The notes beneath the pieces were generated by a model. It saw only the letters and a program-made list of their open reading frames with translations, searched no databases and was not told the DNA's origin. The position numbers and the translations under genes are program-made. Positions 1 through 8,495 of a stretch of 35,063 nt of DNA are shown in pieces (within the stretch, counting starts at the first letter, position 1; each line of letters begins with the position of its first letter). The DNA comes from Gnetum montanum (Eukaryota > Streptophyta > Gnetopsida > Gnetales > Gnetaceae): positions 139,184 to 174,246 of the forward strand of contig MNCI01029990.1 in the NCBI GenBank assembly GCA_015680685.1. Direction: 5' to 3'.

Positions 1-813
1 TAGACTAAATGCCTAAACGCCCCATGGAACACTTGAGGTTAATCATTCGTTGTCTTCCCAGACTTACTTGTTTTTGTCATGGTGTATGGTTAAGTAAGTC
101 CGAGGTATATGATTTTTTTGGTCTTTTTTGCTTTTACCTCCTATGCTAAAGGGTGAAGGGTTGAGAAACTAACTAACTCTAACTAAGGTCCTAAGTCTAA
201 ATTAGCTAGCGTCAGCATCCATTCCCACTTACTGTACACACCCTGAACTATGAAACTATGGCTACCAAATGCTAATCGTTACTGGGATCACCACATGTAA
301 CGCACGTGCTCGAAGTGGTCGTACTGAGGCACCTAACTAGCCTAAGCGTGATGAGCAGCCGATTCCTTGACTAGCCGTACAAACCCATAGATGCTCGTAA
401 TCAAGTTGTACTCATCCTGCGTTTTAGGAGACAAGGGTGAGAGAATCTAATCGCGATGAGTAGCCGATTCCTTGGTTAGCCATACACATTCGTCAATGCT
501 CATAACCAAGTCATACTCATGTCACGCTAACAACAGGTAATAAATGACATGTAATAAAACCTATCCATGTACTGCAAGGTTTATCCACAAAGCTCGTCTT
601 TATTGTTGTACACAACTTGCGTTTAGGTACAAAGCTGCTCGAATAAAGATCCGTTCACTTGGGGACTCCTACTGCGGGCACATGGAAAATATTCTATCTC
701 TGGGATGATCAATCCGCCAGAGCTTCGCTACTTCTAGCCTAGGATGAGAAATGAGGGGAGTGCCACCTCTTATTTATAGATTTGGTGGCGGACCACGATA
801 TCGCGTCTCATCA
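1..813 (-). mobile_element. Element A: LTR of a Ty3/gypsy element, partial, minus strand
   Basis: Read on the minus strand, this stretch matches the other LTRs of the window (31048-31818 and 32901-33926) over most of its length. The LTR begins at 813 with TGATGAG, has a GATATCG motif near 797-805 and a TATAAATA box at 771-778, then an AATAAAGAC-type polyadenylation region near 595-610. The window cuts it about 90 bases before its expected 3' terminus (CTCATCA). Like the LTR at 32901 it carries an extra block of about 200-250 bases (roughly 320-540) with two imperfect copies of one unit. Since its outer 5' end lies against a gag piece of another element, it is most simply the 5' LTR of an element extending left of the window, or a solo LTR. 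Confidence 0.85.
771..778 (-). promoter_or_regulatory. TATA box of LTR A
   Basis: TATAAATA on the minus strand, followed by AGAGGTGGCAC as in the LTRs of elements C and D. It lies about 35 bases inside the LTR start, which places U3 as unusually short in this family. Confidence 0.6.
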
Positions 814-1235
814 CCTAGGTTTTTTCCTTAAGCTTGTGAAATTGCTTAATGTTATGGCCAAGCTAGTGAGCTTGTCAAACTAAAGCATGAACTTATTTTT
901 GAATTCTTGCCATGAGTTAATGGAGGCATTAGGGAGCATCAAAAATCATTGGGTGGCTTTGCTCCTAAAAGTTGTCACAAATACCTTACATGCTATGTCG
1001 TTTTGTACAATGTTATGGACCCCTAGTAAGGTTTTGAAACATTGTATATGTTGGTGAGCATCGTTAGTAGGGGTTGTGGGATCAAAGAACAAATTTATGT
1101 TTTGAAGAGATTTCATAATATCGTGGTAGTTAGTGAAGTTGAAGGGGTTGCTCACCAAGGGAGCTAGGGGTTGATTGGCTACCATCCTAGTTCGAGTTCT
1201 TCTAGAGATAGAGCTTGGGAAACATGAAGCTCGTT
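814..1235 (-). pseudogene. Gag fragment of a different LTR retroelement, truncated by LTR A
   Basis: On the minus strand an open stretch at 946-1185 reads as the N-terminal half of a retrotransposon gag domain: an NPFNFTNYHD segment, then FDPTTPTNDAHQHIQCFK, LLGVHNIV and CKVFVTTFR. The reading frame continues after a TGA at 946-948, which stands where gag domains usually have Trp, and gives LPNASINSWQEFKNKF followed by a further stop, down to 814. Upstream the frame stays open to about 1235 (SISRRTRTRM). The homology ends exactly where the LTR begins, so the LTR inserted into this gag. It does not resemble the gag of elements B, C or D, so it is another family. The remainder would lie left of the window. 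Confidence 0.65.
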
Positions 1236-2040
1236 GTTTTTTTAATATAAAGTGATGAGTAGCAGGAGCAAAGATAAATGATTTTTGTTAAGAGGGTTCA
1301 CTCATAAAATAAGAATCACAAAATATAAATGTTAAAATAAAACTATAAAATTGAGTATAAATAAATAAATATTGAAATAATATTATATTTTTTTGATAAA
1401 AAACACTAAAATATGCTATAAATTTTTTTTAAAAGAAATAAATACATAAAATCATTATAATTATAAAATTTAAAAGGAAAACAATGAAATGCAAAATTTC
1501 AAAAAAATAAATTTAAAATTGAATGATTAATAAAACCACCTTACCAAAAGTCAGGACTTAGGTAAGGACCACCAAAATCAGAACTTAAAAAAGAAGGTTT
1601 AGGATTCTAGTAATGAAAATGATAATTTTTAGAAAATAAAAAACATCAATTTTTCAAAAAAATAAAATAAAGGGCTCGAGATATGAGTTTTTAATATGGA
1701 GTACAAGAAAATAAAATTCAAGGGAAACAACAATTTTGAAATAGGAACAAAATAGGATAAGAACAAAAAAAAGTAATATTTTAGAAAATGGGAAAACAAA
1801 GGCTAGAAAAATAGCCCTCCTTCTAACACCAAAAAAAAAAAAAAAACTCGTTTGAGGAGACTATCGCCTAGGGTGCCTCCTATATGTGTATGGGTACATA
1901 AACCCAGGAATAATCTTAGCTGAAGAGGGCCATGTGACTTTTCAAAATAGTAAATTAAACTAAAAATTGGGAAGACTTAAATTGAATAATTGTCTTAAAT
2001 TTCAAGACTTAATGGAAATGTAAGCTTTTCCCTAATCTCT
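1236..2040. other. AT-rich non-coding stretch
   Basis: Strongly A-rich on the plus strand, with a 17-A run near 1830-1846. No open frame with a recognisable domain. It may be the leader or LTR of the element that supplied the gag fragment at 814-1235, but I could not delimit an LTR. Confidence 0.5.
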
Positions 2041-2149
2041 TGCTGCTGCCGCTCGTCTATCGTTGCTAGTGGTGCTCACTACCAGGTAGGAAAACCCTAA
2101 CTACCACTAGGACATGTTGTCTCACACTCATCTTACATTGCCAATTATG

Positions 2150-2174
2150 GAGAGAGAGAGAGAGAGGGAGAGAG
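2150..2174. repeat. (GA)n microsatellite
   Basis: Nearly uninterrupted GA dinucleotides with one GG interruption. Confidence 0.85.
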
Positions 2175-2423
2175 AAATCTTGTGCATCATCGTTGCTTGC
2201 CAACACCACCAGTAACCATCCACGATCACCTCCTCTACCACCGTGGAGAGCCACGTGGTGCTGCAATCAAGAGAACAGGAAGCCCAGTGACGATGTCATC
2301 AAGCTGCCTACAAATGTTGCTAGTAGCACCTGCCATGCATGCACTGCTATCATCCATGCATCACCTGCTACTGCATGTCATGTGCATGTGCACTATGTGC
2401 TACTCACATGCCTTGTCGTTTGC

Positions 2424-2497
2424 ATGCCTCCCACTTTCTGTCAGAGAGGTCGTAGTGTTCATGCCTGCCACTTTCTTTTAAAGAGGCCATAGTGTTC
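2424..2497. repeat. Tandem duplication of a 37-bp unit
   Basis: Two adjacent 37-base copies (2424-2460 and 2461-2497), both starting ATGCCT and ending AGTGTTC, with 6 mismatches by direct comparison. The neighbourhood 2041-2900 is otherwise CCACC/CATC-rich with no recognisable protein. Confidence 0.8.
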
Positions 2498-2587
2498 GCC
2501 CCTACCATCAGAGAGAGGGGTAAAGGCTAGTGTTGCACATTGAACATCGTTCATCATTGCTTGCCATGTCATCGTGCGTGCCTACTG

Positions 2588-2611
2588 AAGAGAGAGAGAA
2601 AGAGAGAGAGA
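2588..2611. repeat. (GA)n microsatellite, second tract
   Basis: GA-rich tract with an AAAG interruption, about 420 bp from the first GA tract. Confidence 0.8.
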
Positions 2612-4016
2612 AACTACCCATCGCAGTTCACATGTAGCAACAACTACTATCGTTCAAGAGCCTACTGAGCACACTGTCATCACACCAAGCGTTACCTGTT
2701 GTGCATTGCTGATGCCCTCCCAACTGCCATCTCCTACCGAGAGAGGTGAGGTTAGCTGATCATTTCCCATTTTGTTGGTCATGGCCACCTTTTATAACTG
2801 TCATTGCATTGGTTACACCACTCTCCATCAGTTGCGCCCATCACATCCTACCACCGTCAGTTAAGTCCACCACATTCTCCACCAGCTGCGTCAGTTACGT
2901 CCACAACCATTATGTAACCATTGCCACCACAACACCCGCATTCACACTTCATTGTTATATTGGATTCACATGTAGGTTCCCAAATGTTTTATGGAATTGA
3001 CAAGTCTTTCAGAAAAGACAGTTGCCATGCCATGAAAACAACCTATGCCATGTTAGGATCGTTAATTAGATGGCATTTGTGGATCCTCAGATATTCAGTA
3101 TTTATCTTAACTATATACTACTGTGGAAAATGGCTTCAAATGTTACAAGTTCTCATGTTAGTCATACTAATTCTAGCACACTACTGCTAGAAATGTTGTT
3201 TTGTTGGGTAAAATATTTTGTAATTGGAAAAGTTGGAATGTAGCATCTTGAAAAATGTCTAACTTTGATAGCCTATTGATTTAAATGTGAGATTCATTAA
3301 GTTGTGTGGATGTTCTTTGCTAACTTCTTCTCTGTGTTTCAAATGGTGATGAGCAATTGATACTGAAAATCAGTGAAGGCAAAATACCATACCATAATTT
3401 TATTAGTACATTGTTGATCATGGCCCTATGCCTAGCATGGGCAATGTTGGCCTCAACAGTAACTTACTACAACAAACCAAGAAAGCTCATAATAAGTGAC
3501 TAGTAAGACTAATATATATGAGTATTGCCAAGGGTATGAATTTAAGAATAACATTTAACTTTTTAACCAAGAAACAAATGGATAGAATAACATCACAAAA
3601 AACCATCAATTCATGTATAAAATTTTTTAAAATGATATTGTTTGGAATGTATTGCTATTATATTTAAGTTGTAATGTGATGGTTTTAGCTTTGTATAAAA
3701 TTTTTTTAAATATTATTCCTTAGGTGAATGTGAGAACCCAAAATAATTGAAACATAGATACATCTCAAGATATATAGTCCAAATAAAATTTTATAACTCA
3801 ACATTGCCCACTACTAACACCTCATTGTTAAAAATAATATTCTTCAGAATGTGTTATTCTTGTATTTAAATTGCAATTTCATAGTTGCAGTAAGATTTTT
3901 TTGATTTCAAAGCTCCAGGCTCCAAGTTATAGGTTCAATTCTTAAAAACCATGCTAAATTATAAAGTTCTAATTCAATATTTTTCTTATGGTCAAAACTG
4001 TATAAAAGAATTTCCT
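2612..4016. other. Non-coding stretch, no gene recognised
   Basis: 2612-2900 is CA/CT-rich and degenerate; 2900-4016 is AT-rich. The short open frames here (for example 2746-3000 and 2921-3190) show no motif and overlap one another in different frames, so I treat them as chance frames. Confidence 0.5.
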
Positions 4017-4019
4017 CCA

Positions 4020-5166
4020 ACACGCACCCCTAGTTTTATGAGGTTAAGAGGTATCTCTCTTCCACAAAAAAGAAAGGATCTCATTTATAGCTAGTTTGTG
4101 GATGACACTTTTCTCACTTTGCTTGAGGACCATAATAATTTTAACACTACTTTGGATTACATTAACATCTATTGTAGAGCCTCAAGAGCTAAAATTAACT
4201 GGAACAAAATGCAAGCTATTCGGTCTAGCTTCTCTCCAAGGCCTACTTGGGCTTATCATTTTAATATCAAGTGGCTTTCTCCTACAAATATTTTCACCCT
4301 TTTGGGTCTCCAAATAGCTTTATTCTCTACTTCCACTACCTTATGGAATAATGTAGTGGAAAAAGTAAAACATAAAGCTTTGAAATGGGCTTCTAAACCC
4401 TTATCTCTTGCAAATCGATTTATCGTAGCTAACCATATTTTGAGATCCACTCACATGTACTACTCTTCCTTTATGGCTCCTTCCAAATCTTTCGTTTAAT
4501 GCATCAACAAAATTCTTAGGAATTTTTTATAGGGGGGATAAGGACAATCACAAAGCTTTTCATTGAGTTGCTTCGGATATCTGCACTTTATGCAAGGAAC
4601 ACGAGGGCTTAGGCCTCCCCTTTATTGAGCAACAAAGTATTCTCTTGACCTCCAAGTGGGTCACTCCCTGTATAGAAGGAGATGAAGCTTGGAAGATCCT
4701 TTTTAGACATAATATTTCTTGTCTTGGTAATCACTACAAATGGCAAATGGAAAAACACTCATTGGAGCAATTGGATCATCAGCAGAGGTTCTCAGAAGTT
4801 CTTTCCTATTCAAGCAAATTTGGCAATGTTGGAGTCATAATCACTACAAATGGCAAATGGAAAAACACTCATTGGAGCAATTGGATCATCAGCGGAGGTT
4901 CTCAGAAGTTCTTTCTTATTCAAGCAAATTTGGCAATGTTTGAGTCATAATCACTACAAATGGCAAATGCAAAAACACTCATTGGAGCAATTGGATCATC
5001 AATGAAGGTTCTCAAAAGTTCTTTCCTATTCAAGCAAATTTGGCAATGTTGGAGTCATAATCACTGCAAATGGCAAATGGAAAAACACTCATTGGAGCAA
5101 TTGGATCATCAGCGGAGGTTCTCAGAAGTTCTTTCCTATTCAAGCAAATTTGGCAATGTTGAAGTC
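4020..5166 (+). pseudogene. LINE (non-LTR retrotransposon) reverse transcriptase fragment, decayed
   Basis: The frame through 4098-4499 reads as the C-terminal part of a plant LINE reverse transcriptase. It has the catalytic FVDD box at 4095-4106, then DYINIYCRASRAKINW, SFSPRPTWA, LGLQIA and KALKWASKPLSLANRF, which is the thumb-proximal region typical of plant LINEs. A TAG at 4092-4094 sits directly before FVDD, where Gln is the likely ancestral residue. After a stop near 4498 and a frameshift, the homology resumes as KDNHKAFH, HEGLGLPFIEQQ and KWVTPCIEGDEAWKI, leading into a WKNTHWSNWI segment. The 5' part (endonuclease, RT fingers) is missing, as is common for LINE copies. The distal part has been tandemly amplified (see 4731-5166). 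No intact product is possible. Confidence 0.8.
4731..5166 (+). repeat. Four tandem copies of a 110-bp unit inside the LINE remnant
   Basis: The word TCACTACAAATGGCAAATG recurs at 4731, 4841, 4951 and (with one change, TCACTGCAAA) 5061, giving an exact 110-bp period. The fourth copy ends near 5166. Copies differ by only a few substitutions. The period is not a multiple of three, so the frame rotates from copy to copy. The unit encodes the LINE segment around WKNTHWSNWI. The copies are much more alike than the surrounding LINE is intact, so the amplification is younger than the decay of the LINE. Confidence 0.93.
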
Positions 5167-5466
5167 AACTTAAAGGCTTTTTCTACAATGCACTTCATCT
5201 AGTGGTTTCCTATTTTCAAAAAGAGTTTGGGTTGTCTTTATGAAAAATTTTCTTGCAAAACCAATAGCTGATCACAATCTCCATCATGCTCAATTATTTT
5301 CTATTAAGAATGATTCTACTGCCCTCTCTTGCCAACATGCCAAAGTTAAAGGCTTTGGTTTTTAAGGTTTTTTCCTCCGGTTTGTAGCTCACCTTAACAA
5401 AATTGCTACGGCAAAGCTTTAGAGGCTTTGATTTTGCAACCAAACTCTTTCCCGGGTATCTGCACC
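5167..5466. other. LINE tail or PPR upstream region
   Basis: No clear domain. It may hold the last degraded LINE sequence and must hold the 5' untranslated region and part of the promoter of the PPR gene. An in-frame TAA at 5395-5397 closes the PPR frame upstream. Confidence 0.4.
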
Positions 5467-7668
5467 ATGCCACAATGCCCATGCCAATCTCTGATTCTCA
5501 ATCTGAGACGCTTGATACCTGCGGATAATACAGTGTGTTACACAGGGGAAATCTCTCCTTCGCTTTTTGTTAATCACATGCAGATTCGAGGAAAGCTACA
5601 TCGCAGTATCAGACATCATCATCAGAAGCCATGGGAAACTATTTCCTCCAACGAAATGCAGCAGCCTTGCATTCTTCCTCAGCATCACTCCGGTTTTATC
5701 TCCAAGCCTGATCCTTGCCCACGGGATGCTGGTTCTGAACCACTGAACGTCAAAAATGCACTTGATATACTGGATCCGGCCGCTGTACATTCTACCCACC
5801 AGGAAATCTCCGCTTATTCCACGATCCTGCAAGCCTGCGTAAATGGCAGGGCCCTTAAACAAGGAATGATGCATCACGCCCAAATGCTTCGGAAAGGATT
5901 ATGTGAACAGCCCAGCCTAAAGGCCAAGCTCCTCGTTCTGTACTACAAATTGGGAAATGTGCATTATGCCCACCATGCGTTTGTTGAATTGCCTGTGAAA
6001 ACCCTGGTGACTTGCACAGCCATGGTTGCAGCCTATGCACAAAACGGGTACTTCCAGGAAGCAATTCAGACATTCTATCAGATGCGGGATTCTGGGATTC
6101 AACCCAACGAGTTCACTTATGCTAGTGTTCTTCCTGCGTTTGCTACTTTGGGAGACTTGGAAGAAGGAAGAAAAGTTCATCAGGAGATTGTAAGATGCAA
6201 TCTTCAGGGGAATGTGTTTGTCAGCACTGCACTAATCGACATGTATGTGAAATGCGGATGCATTGATTATGCGAGATCTCTGTTTGATGCAATGGCTGAA
6301 CGCAGCCCTGTGACATGGAATGCCATGATTATGGGATATGTTCAGTCCGGACGCATGCAGGAGGCTGTGAACTTTTTTGAACTGATGCCGTCTAGAGATG
6401 CAGTTTCTTGGGCTGCCATGATTGCTGGGTATGCTCAGAACAAACAATTTGATGAAGCTTATGAGCTCTTTCGCCAAATGCAGCAGACTGGGTTAAGCCT
6501 AAACTCTGATATATTCACCAGTGTTCTTCCTGCCTGTAGAGATTCAAAGGATGTCATGTCTGGGAGGCAGATTCACTGTTATCTCCTCAGAAATGGAGTG
6601 CTGCCAAATGTATATGTTTCAAGTGCACTTTTAGATGCTTATGCCAAATCAGGTTTCATGGAGGATGCAGAAAGCGTATTTGATGCCATGGCTGAGAGAT
6701 CAGTGGTTACCTGCAATGCTTTGATTGCAGGGTATGTGCAATGTGGGAGCGTGGACAGGGCTGGGAGATTGTTCGAATCCATGGCTGCCAGAAATGTGGT
6801 GTCATGGACTACCGTGATTGCAGGTCATATTCAAAAAGGGGACTTCCACAGAGCTCTGGATCTATTTGGCCAAATGCTGAGATGTGGCCTGAAACCAGAT
6901 GCTGATGCATATTCTTCTGTGCTTCCTGCCTGTGCAAACTGTGGAAGTCTTCACTCTGGTAGAGAGCTCCATGCTGATGCAGTCAGAACGGGGCAAGTCT
7001 CCAATGTGTTTGTGGCAAATTCACTGCTGGACATGTATGCCAAATGTGGAAATTTGGATGATGCCTGCAAGACATTTGAAAGAATGCGAGCTAGAAATGT
7101 TGTGTCCTGGACTGCCATGATTGATGCATATGGCTGCCATGGCTGTGGGAAGGAGGCACTTGGTGTGTTTGAAACGATGTTGGAATCTGGAACACAGCCA
7201 AACCCTCCAACATTTCTTGCTGTTCTTTCAGCATGTTGCCATGCAGGTCTGGTTTATGAGGCTACCAGATGTTTTGAGAGCATGGCACATTACTGCATCA
7301 GTCCAGGTTTGGAGCACTATTCCTGCATTGTTGACATCCTTGGCCGTGTTGGTCTTCTGAATGAGGCACATGATCTTATAGAGAGTATGCCCATGAAACC
7401 CAATGCACAGATTTGGGGATCTCTGCTCAATGCCTGCATAATCCATGGTGATTCTCAGCTTGGTACATCTGCTGCAGACCAGGTTCTTAAGATGGAGCCT
7501 GAAAATGGTGCACCTTATGTGGCTCTTTCTAACATATATGCGGCGGCAGGCAAAAGGCTTGAAGCTGAAAATGTCCGAGAGCTGATGAAGCAGAGGAAGA
7601 TACAGAAAATGCCAGGATGCAGCTGGATTGAGGTTGATAAAGAAGTGCATGCTTTTGTGGTGGGCTAG
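5467..7668 (+). CDS. PLS-type pentatricopeptide repeat protein, ends at the start of a DYW domain
   Basis: An intronless frame of 733 codons. I start at the ATG at 5467, the first ATG in the frame, with A at -3; the frame is open back to 5398 only without an ATG. Family knowledge: such proteins bind single-stranded organellar RNA, one base per repeat, and act in RNA editing or processing in plastids or mitochondria. About 16 tandem repeats run from residue ~115 to ~644 in P-L-S and P-L-S-S order, with typical cores such as NVVSWTTVIAGHIQKGD (P, ~443), ADAYSSVLPACANCGSL (L, ~479) and VFVANSLLDMYAKCGNLDDA (S, ~514). E1 (~645-678) and E2 (~679-712) follow, then the PG box KMPGCSWIEVDKEVHAFVVG, where a TAG ends the protein. 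The catalytic DYW deaminase part is absent and I see no trace of it downstream. The N-terminal ~95 residues are rich in Ser, His and Arg, compatible with an organelle transit peptide. No internal stop or frameshift, so it is probably functional. Confidence 0.93.
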   Translation: MPQCPCQSLILNLRRLIPADNTVCYTGEISPSLFVNHMQIRGKLHRSIRHHHQKPWETISSNEMQQPCILPQHHSGFISKPDPCPRDAGSEPLNVKNALDILDPAAVHSTHQEISAYSTILQACVNGRALKQGMMHHAQMLRKGLCEQPSLKAKLLVLYYKLGNVHYAHHAFVELPVKTLVTCTAMVAAYAQNGYFQEAIQTFYQMRDSGIQPNEFTYASVLPAFATLGDLEEGRKVHQEIVRCNLQGNVFVSTALIDMYVKCGCIDYARSLFDAMAERSPVTWNAMIMGYVQSGRMQEAVNFFELMPSRDAVSWAAMIAGYAQNKQFDEAYELFRQMQQTGLSLNSDIFTSVLPACRDSKDVMSGRQIHCYLLRNGVLPNVYVSSALLDAYAKSGFMEDAESVFDAMAERSVVTCNALIAGYVQCGSVDRAGRLFESMAARNVVSWTTVIAGHIQKGDFHRALDLFGQMLRCGLKPDADAYSSVLPACANCGSLHSGRELHADAVRTGQVSNVFVANSLLDMYAKCGNLDDACKTFERMRARNVVSWTAMIDAYGCHGCGKEALGVFETMLESGTQPNPPTFLAVLSACCHAGLVYEATRCFESMAHYCISPGLEHYSCIVDILGRVGLLNEAHDLIESMPMKPNAQIWGSLLNACIIHGDSQLGTSAADQVLKMEPENGAPYVALSNIYAAAGKRLEAENVRELMKQRKIQKMPGCSWIEVDKEVHAFVVG

Positions 7669-8199
7669 AATTGAAAGAAGTGTAGCAATTTTTGGCAAAT
7701 ATGCTACTTAAAAATGTGGCTTAACTGCAGAAGAAGAAAATCTGTTGTGATTCAAAGCTAATGGCTTCGGAATGTTCTTTTGGCATTTAAATGTTTCGCC
7801 ATTCAATTAAGCAGCTCTCTACGAGGGTGGGTGGTTCGTAGCTGCTGGTATGGCTGTACGGAAATGAATTGCAGAATCGGTTGAAAAGCTTGTAAACAGA
7901 AGCCCTAACAAACGAGCATGGAATTAACAAACGAACGAGTGGCTTAGTATTTGCATTTCCAAACGCACGGGTTCGGGAGCCGTTTGTAACCGCCGACAAA
8001 ATACCAGATAAAATTCCCTCCACTTCCGTGTTCGAACGCATCGACGCTGCAAGCAGTCTGTCAGGAAGAAGCCTCAAATGCGATGAGGAATGGCGCGATA
8101 AAAACAGCGTCGACTCTTTCTGAAAATCACACGCAGAATGCAGTTGCAGCTCACAGCGCTGGGCAGTTTTGGGCCAGGTTTTAGGGCTCCGATCGAAAA
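7669..8199 (+). promoter_or_regulatory. Intergenic space: PPR 3' end and RPB3 promoter/5' UTR
   Basis: These 531 bp hold the 3' untranslated region of the PPR gene and everything upstream of the RPB3 start. The second half is richer in CG dinucleotides than the flanks. I see no convincing TATA box close to the RPB3 start, which would fit a housekeeping promoter. The reverse-strand open frames here show no known domain. Confidence 0.45.
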
Positions 8200-8495
8200 A
8201 TGGAGGAAGGTTTGTCGTACCAGAGATTTCCGCGGATCACGATATGTGAGATGAGCGACGACTTCCTCAAGTTCGAGCTTCGAAACACGGACGCCAGCAT
8301 CGCAAATGCTCTGCGCAGATGCATGATAGGCGAAATATCGACGGTTGCGATTGAGTTGGTTGAAATTAAGAACAATACCTCTGTGCTTAATCACGAGTTC
8401 ATCGCGCATCGCATCGGCCTCATTCCTTTAGTCTCCGAAGATGTTATGGCAATGCTCTTCTCCCGCTACTGCGACTCCTGCGACGGTAACAGCCA
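8200..8495 (+). CDS. NRPB3: RPB3 exon 1 (coding part)
   Basis: Encodes residues 1-98 plus two bases of codon 99. The donor is CCA|GTGAGT. The frame would run on only to a TGA at 8497-8499, supporting the splice site. Contains the alpha-like dimerisation motif and the first two Cys of the zinc cluster. Confidence 0.92.

Noticed and set aside
2041-3190. Short plus-strand frames (2182-2492, 2746-3190) as small genes
   Set aside because: They overlap in different frames, lie in low-complexity CA/CT-rich DNA and show no motif or splice context.
3600-3900. Weak self-similarity between ~3632-3685 and ~3829-3882
   Set aside because: Similarity is low and the sequence is AT-rich, so chance is a sufficient explanation.
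4731-5166. Tandem repeats as a CRISPR-like array
   Set aside because: Units are contiguous 110-bp copies without spacers, within LINE coding sequence of a plant nuclear genome.
5428-5466. PPR reading frame extended upstream to 5428 (746 codons)
   Set aside because: The codon at 5428 is TTG, not ATG; the first ATG in frame is at 5467 with a good context.
7228-7698. Minus-strand open frame of 156 codons
   Set aside because: It lies antisense to the PPR coding sequence and has no domain; a shadow of the real gene.
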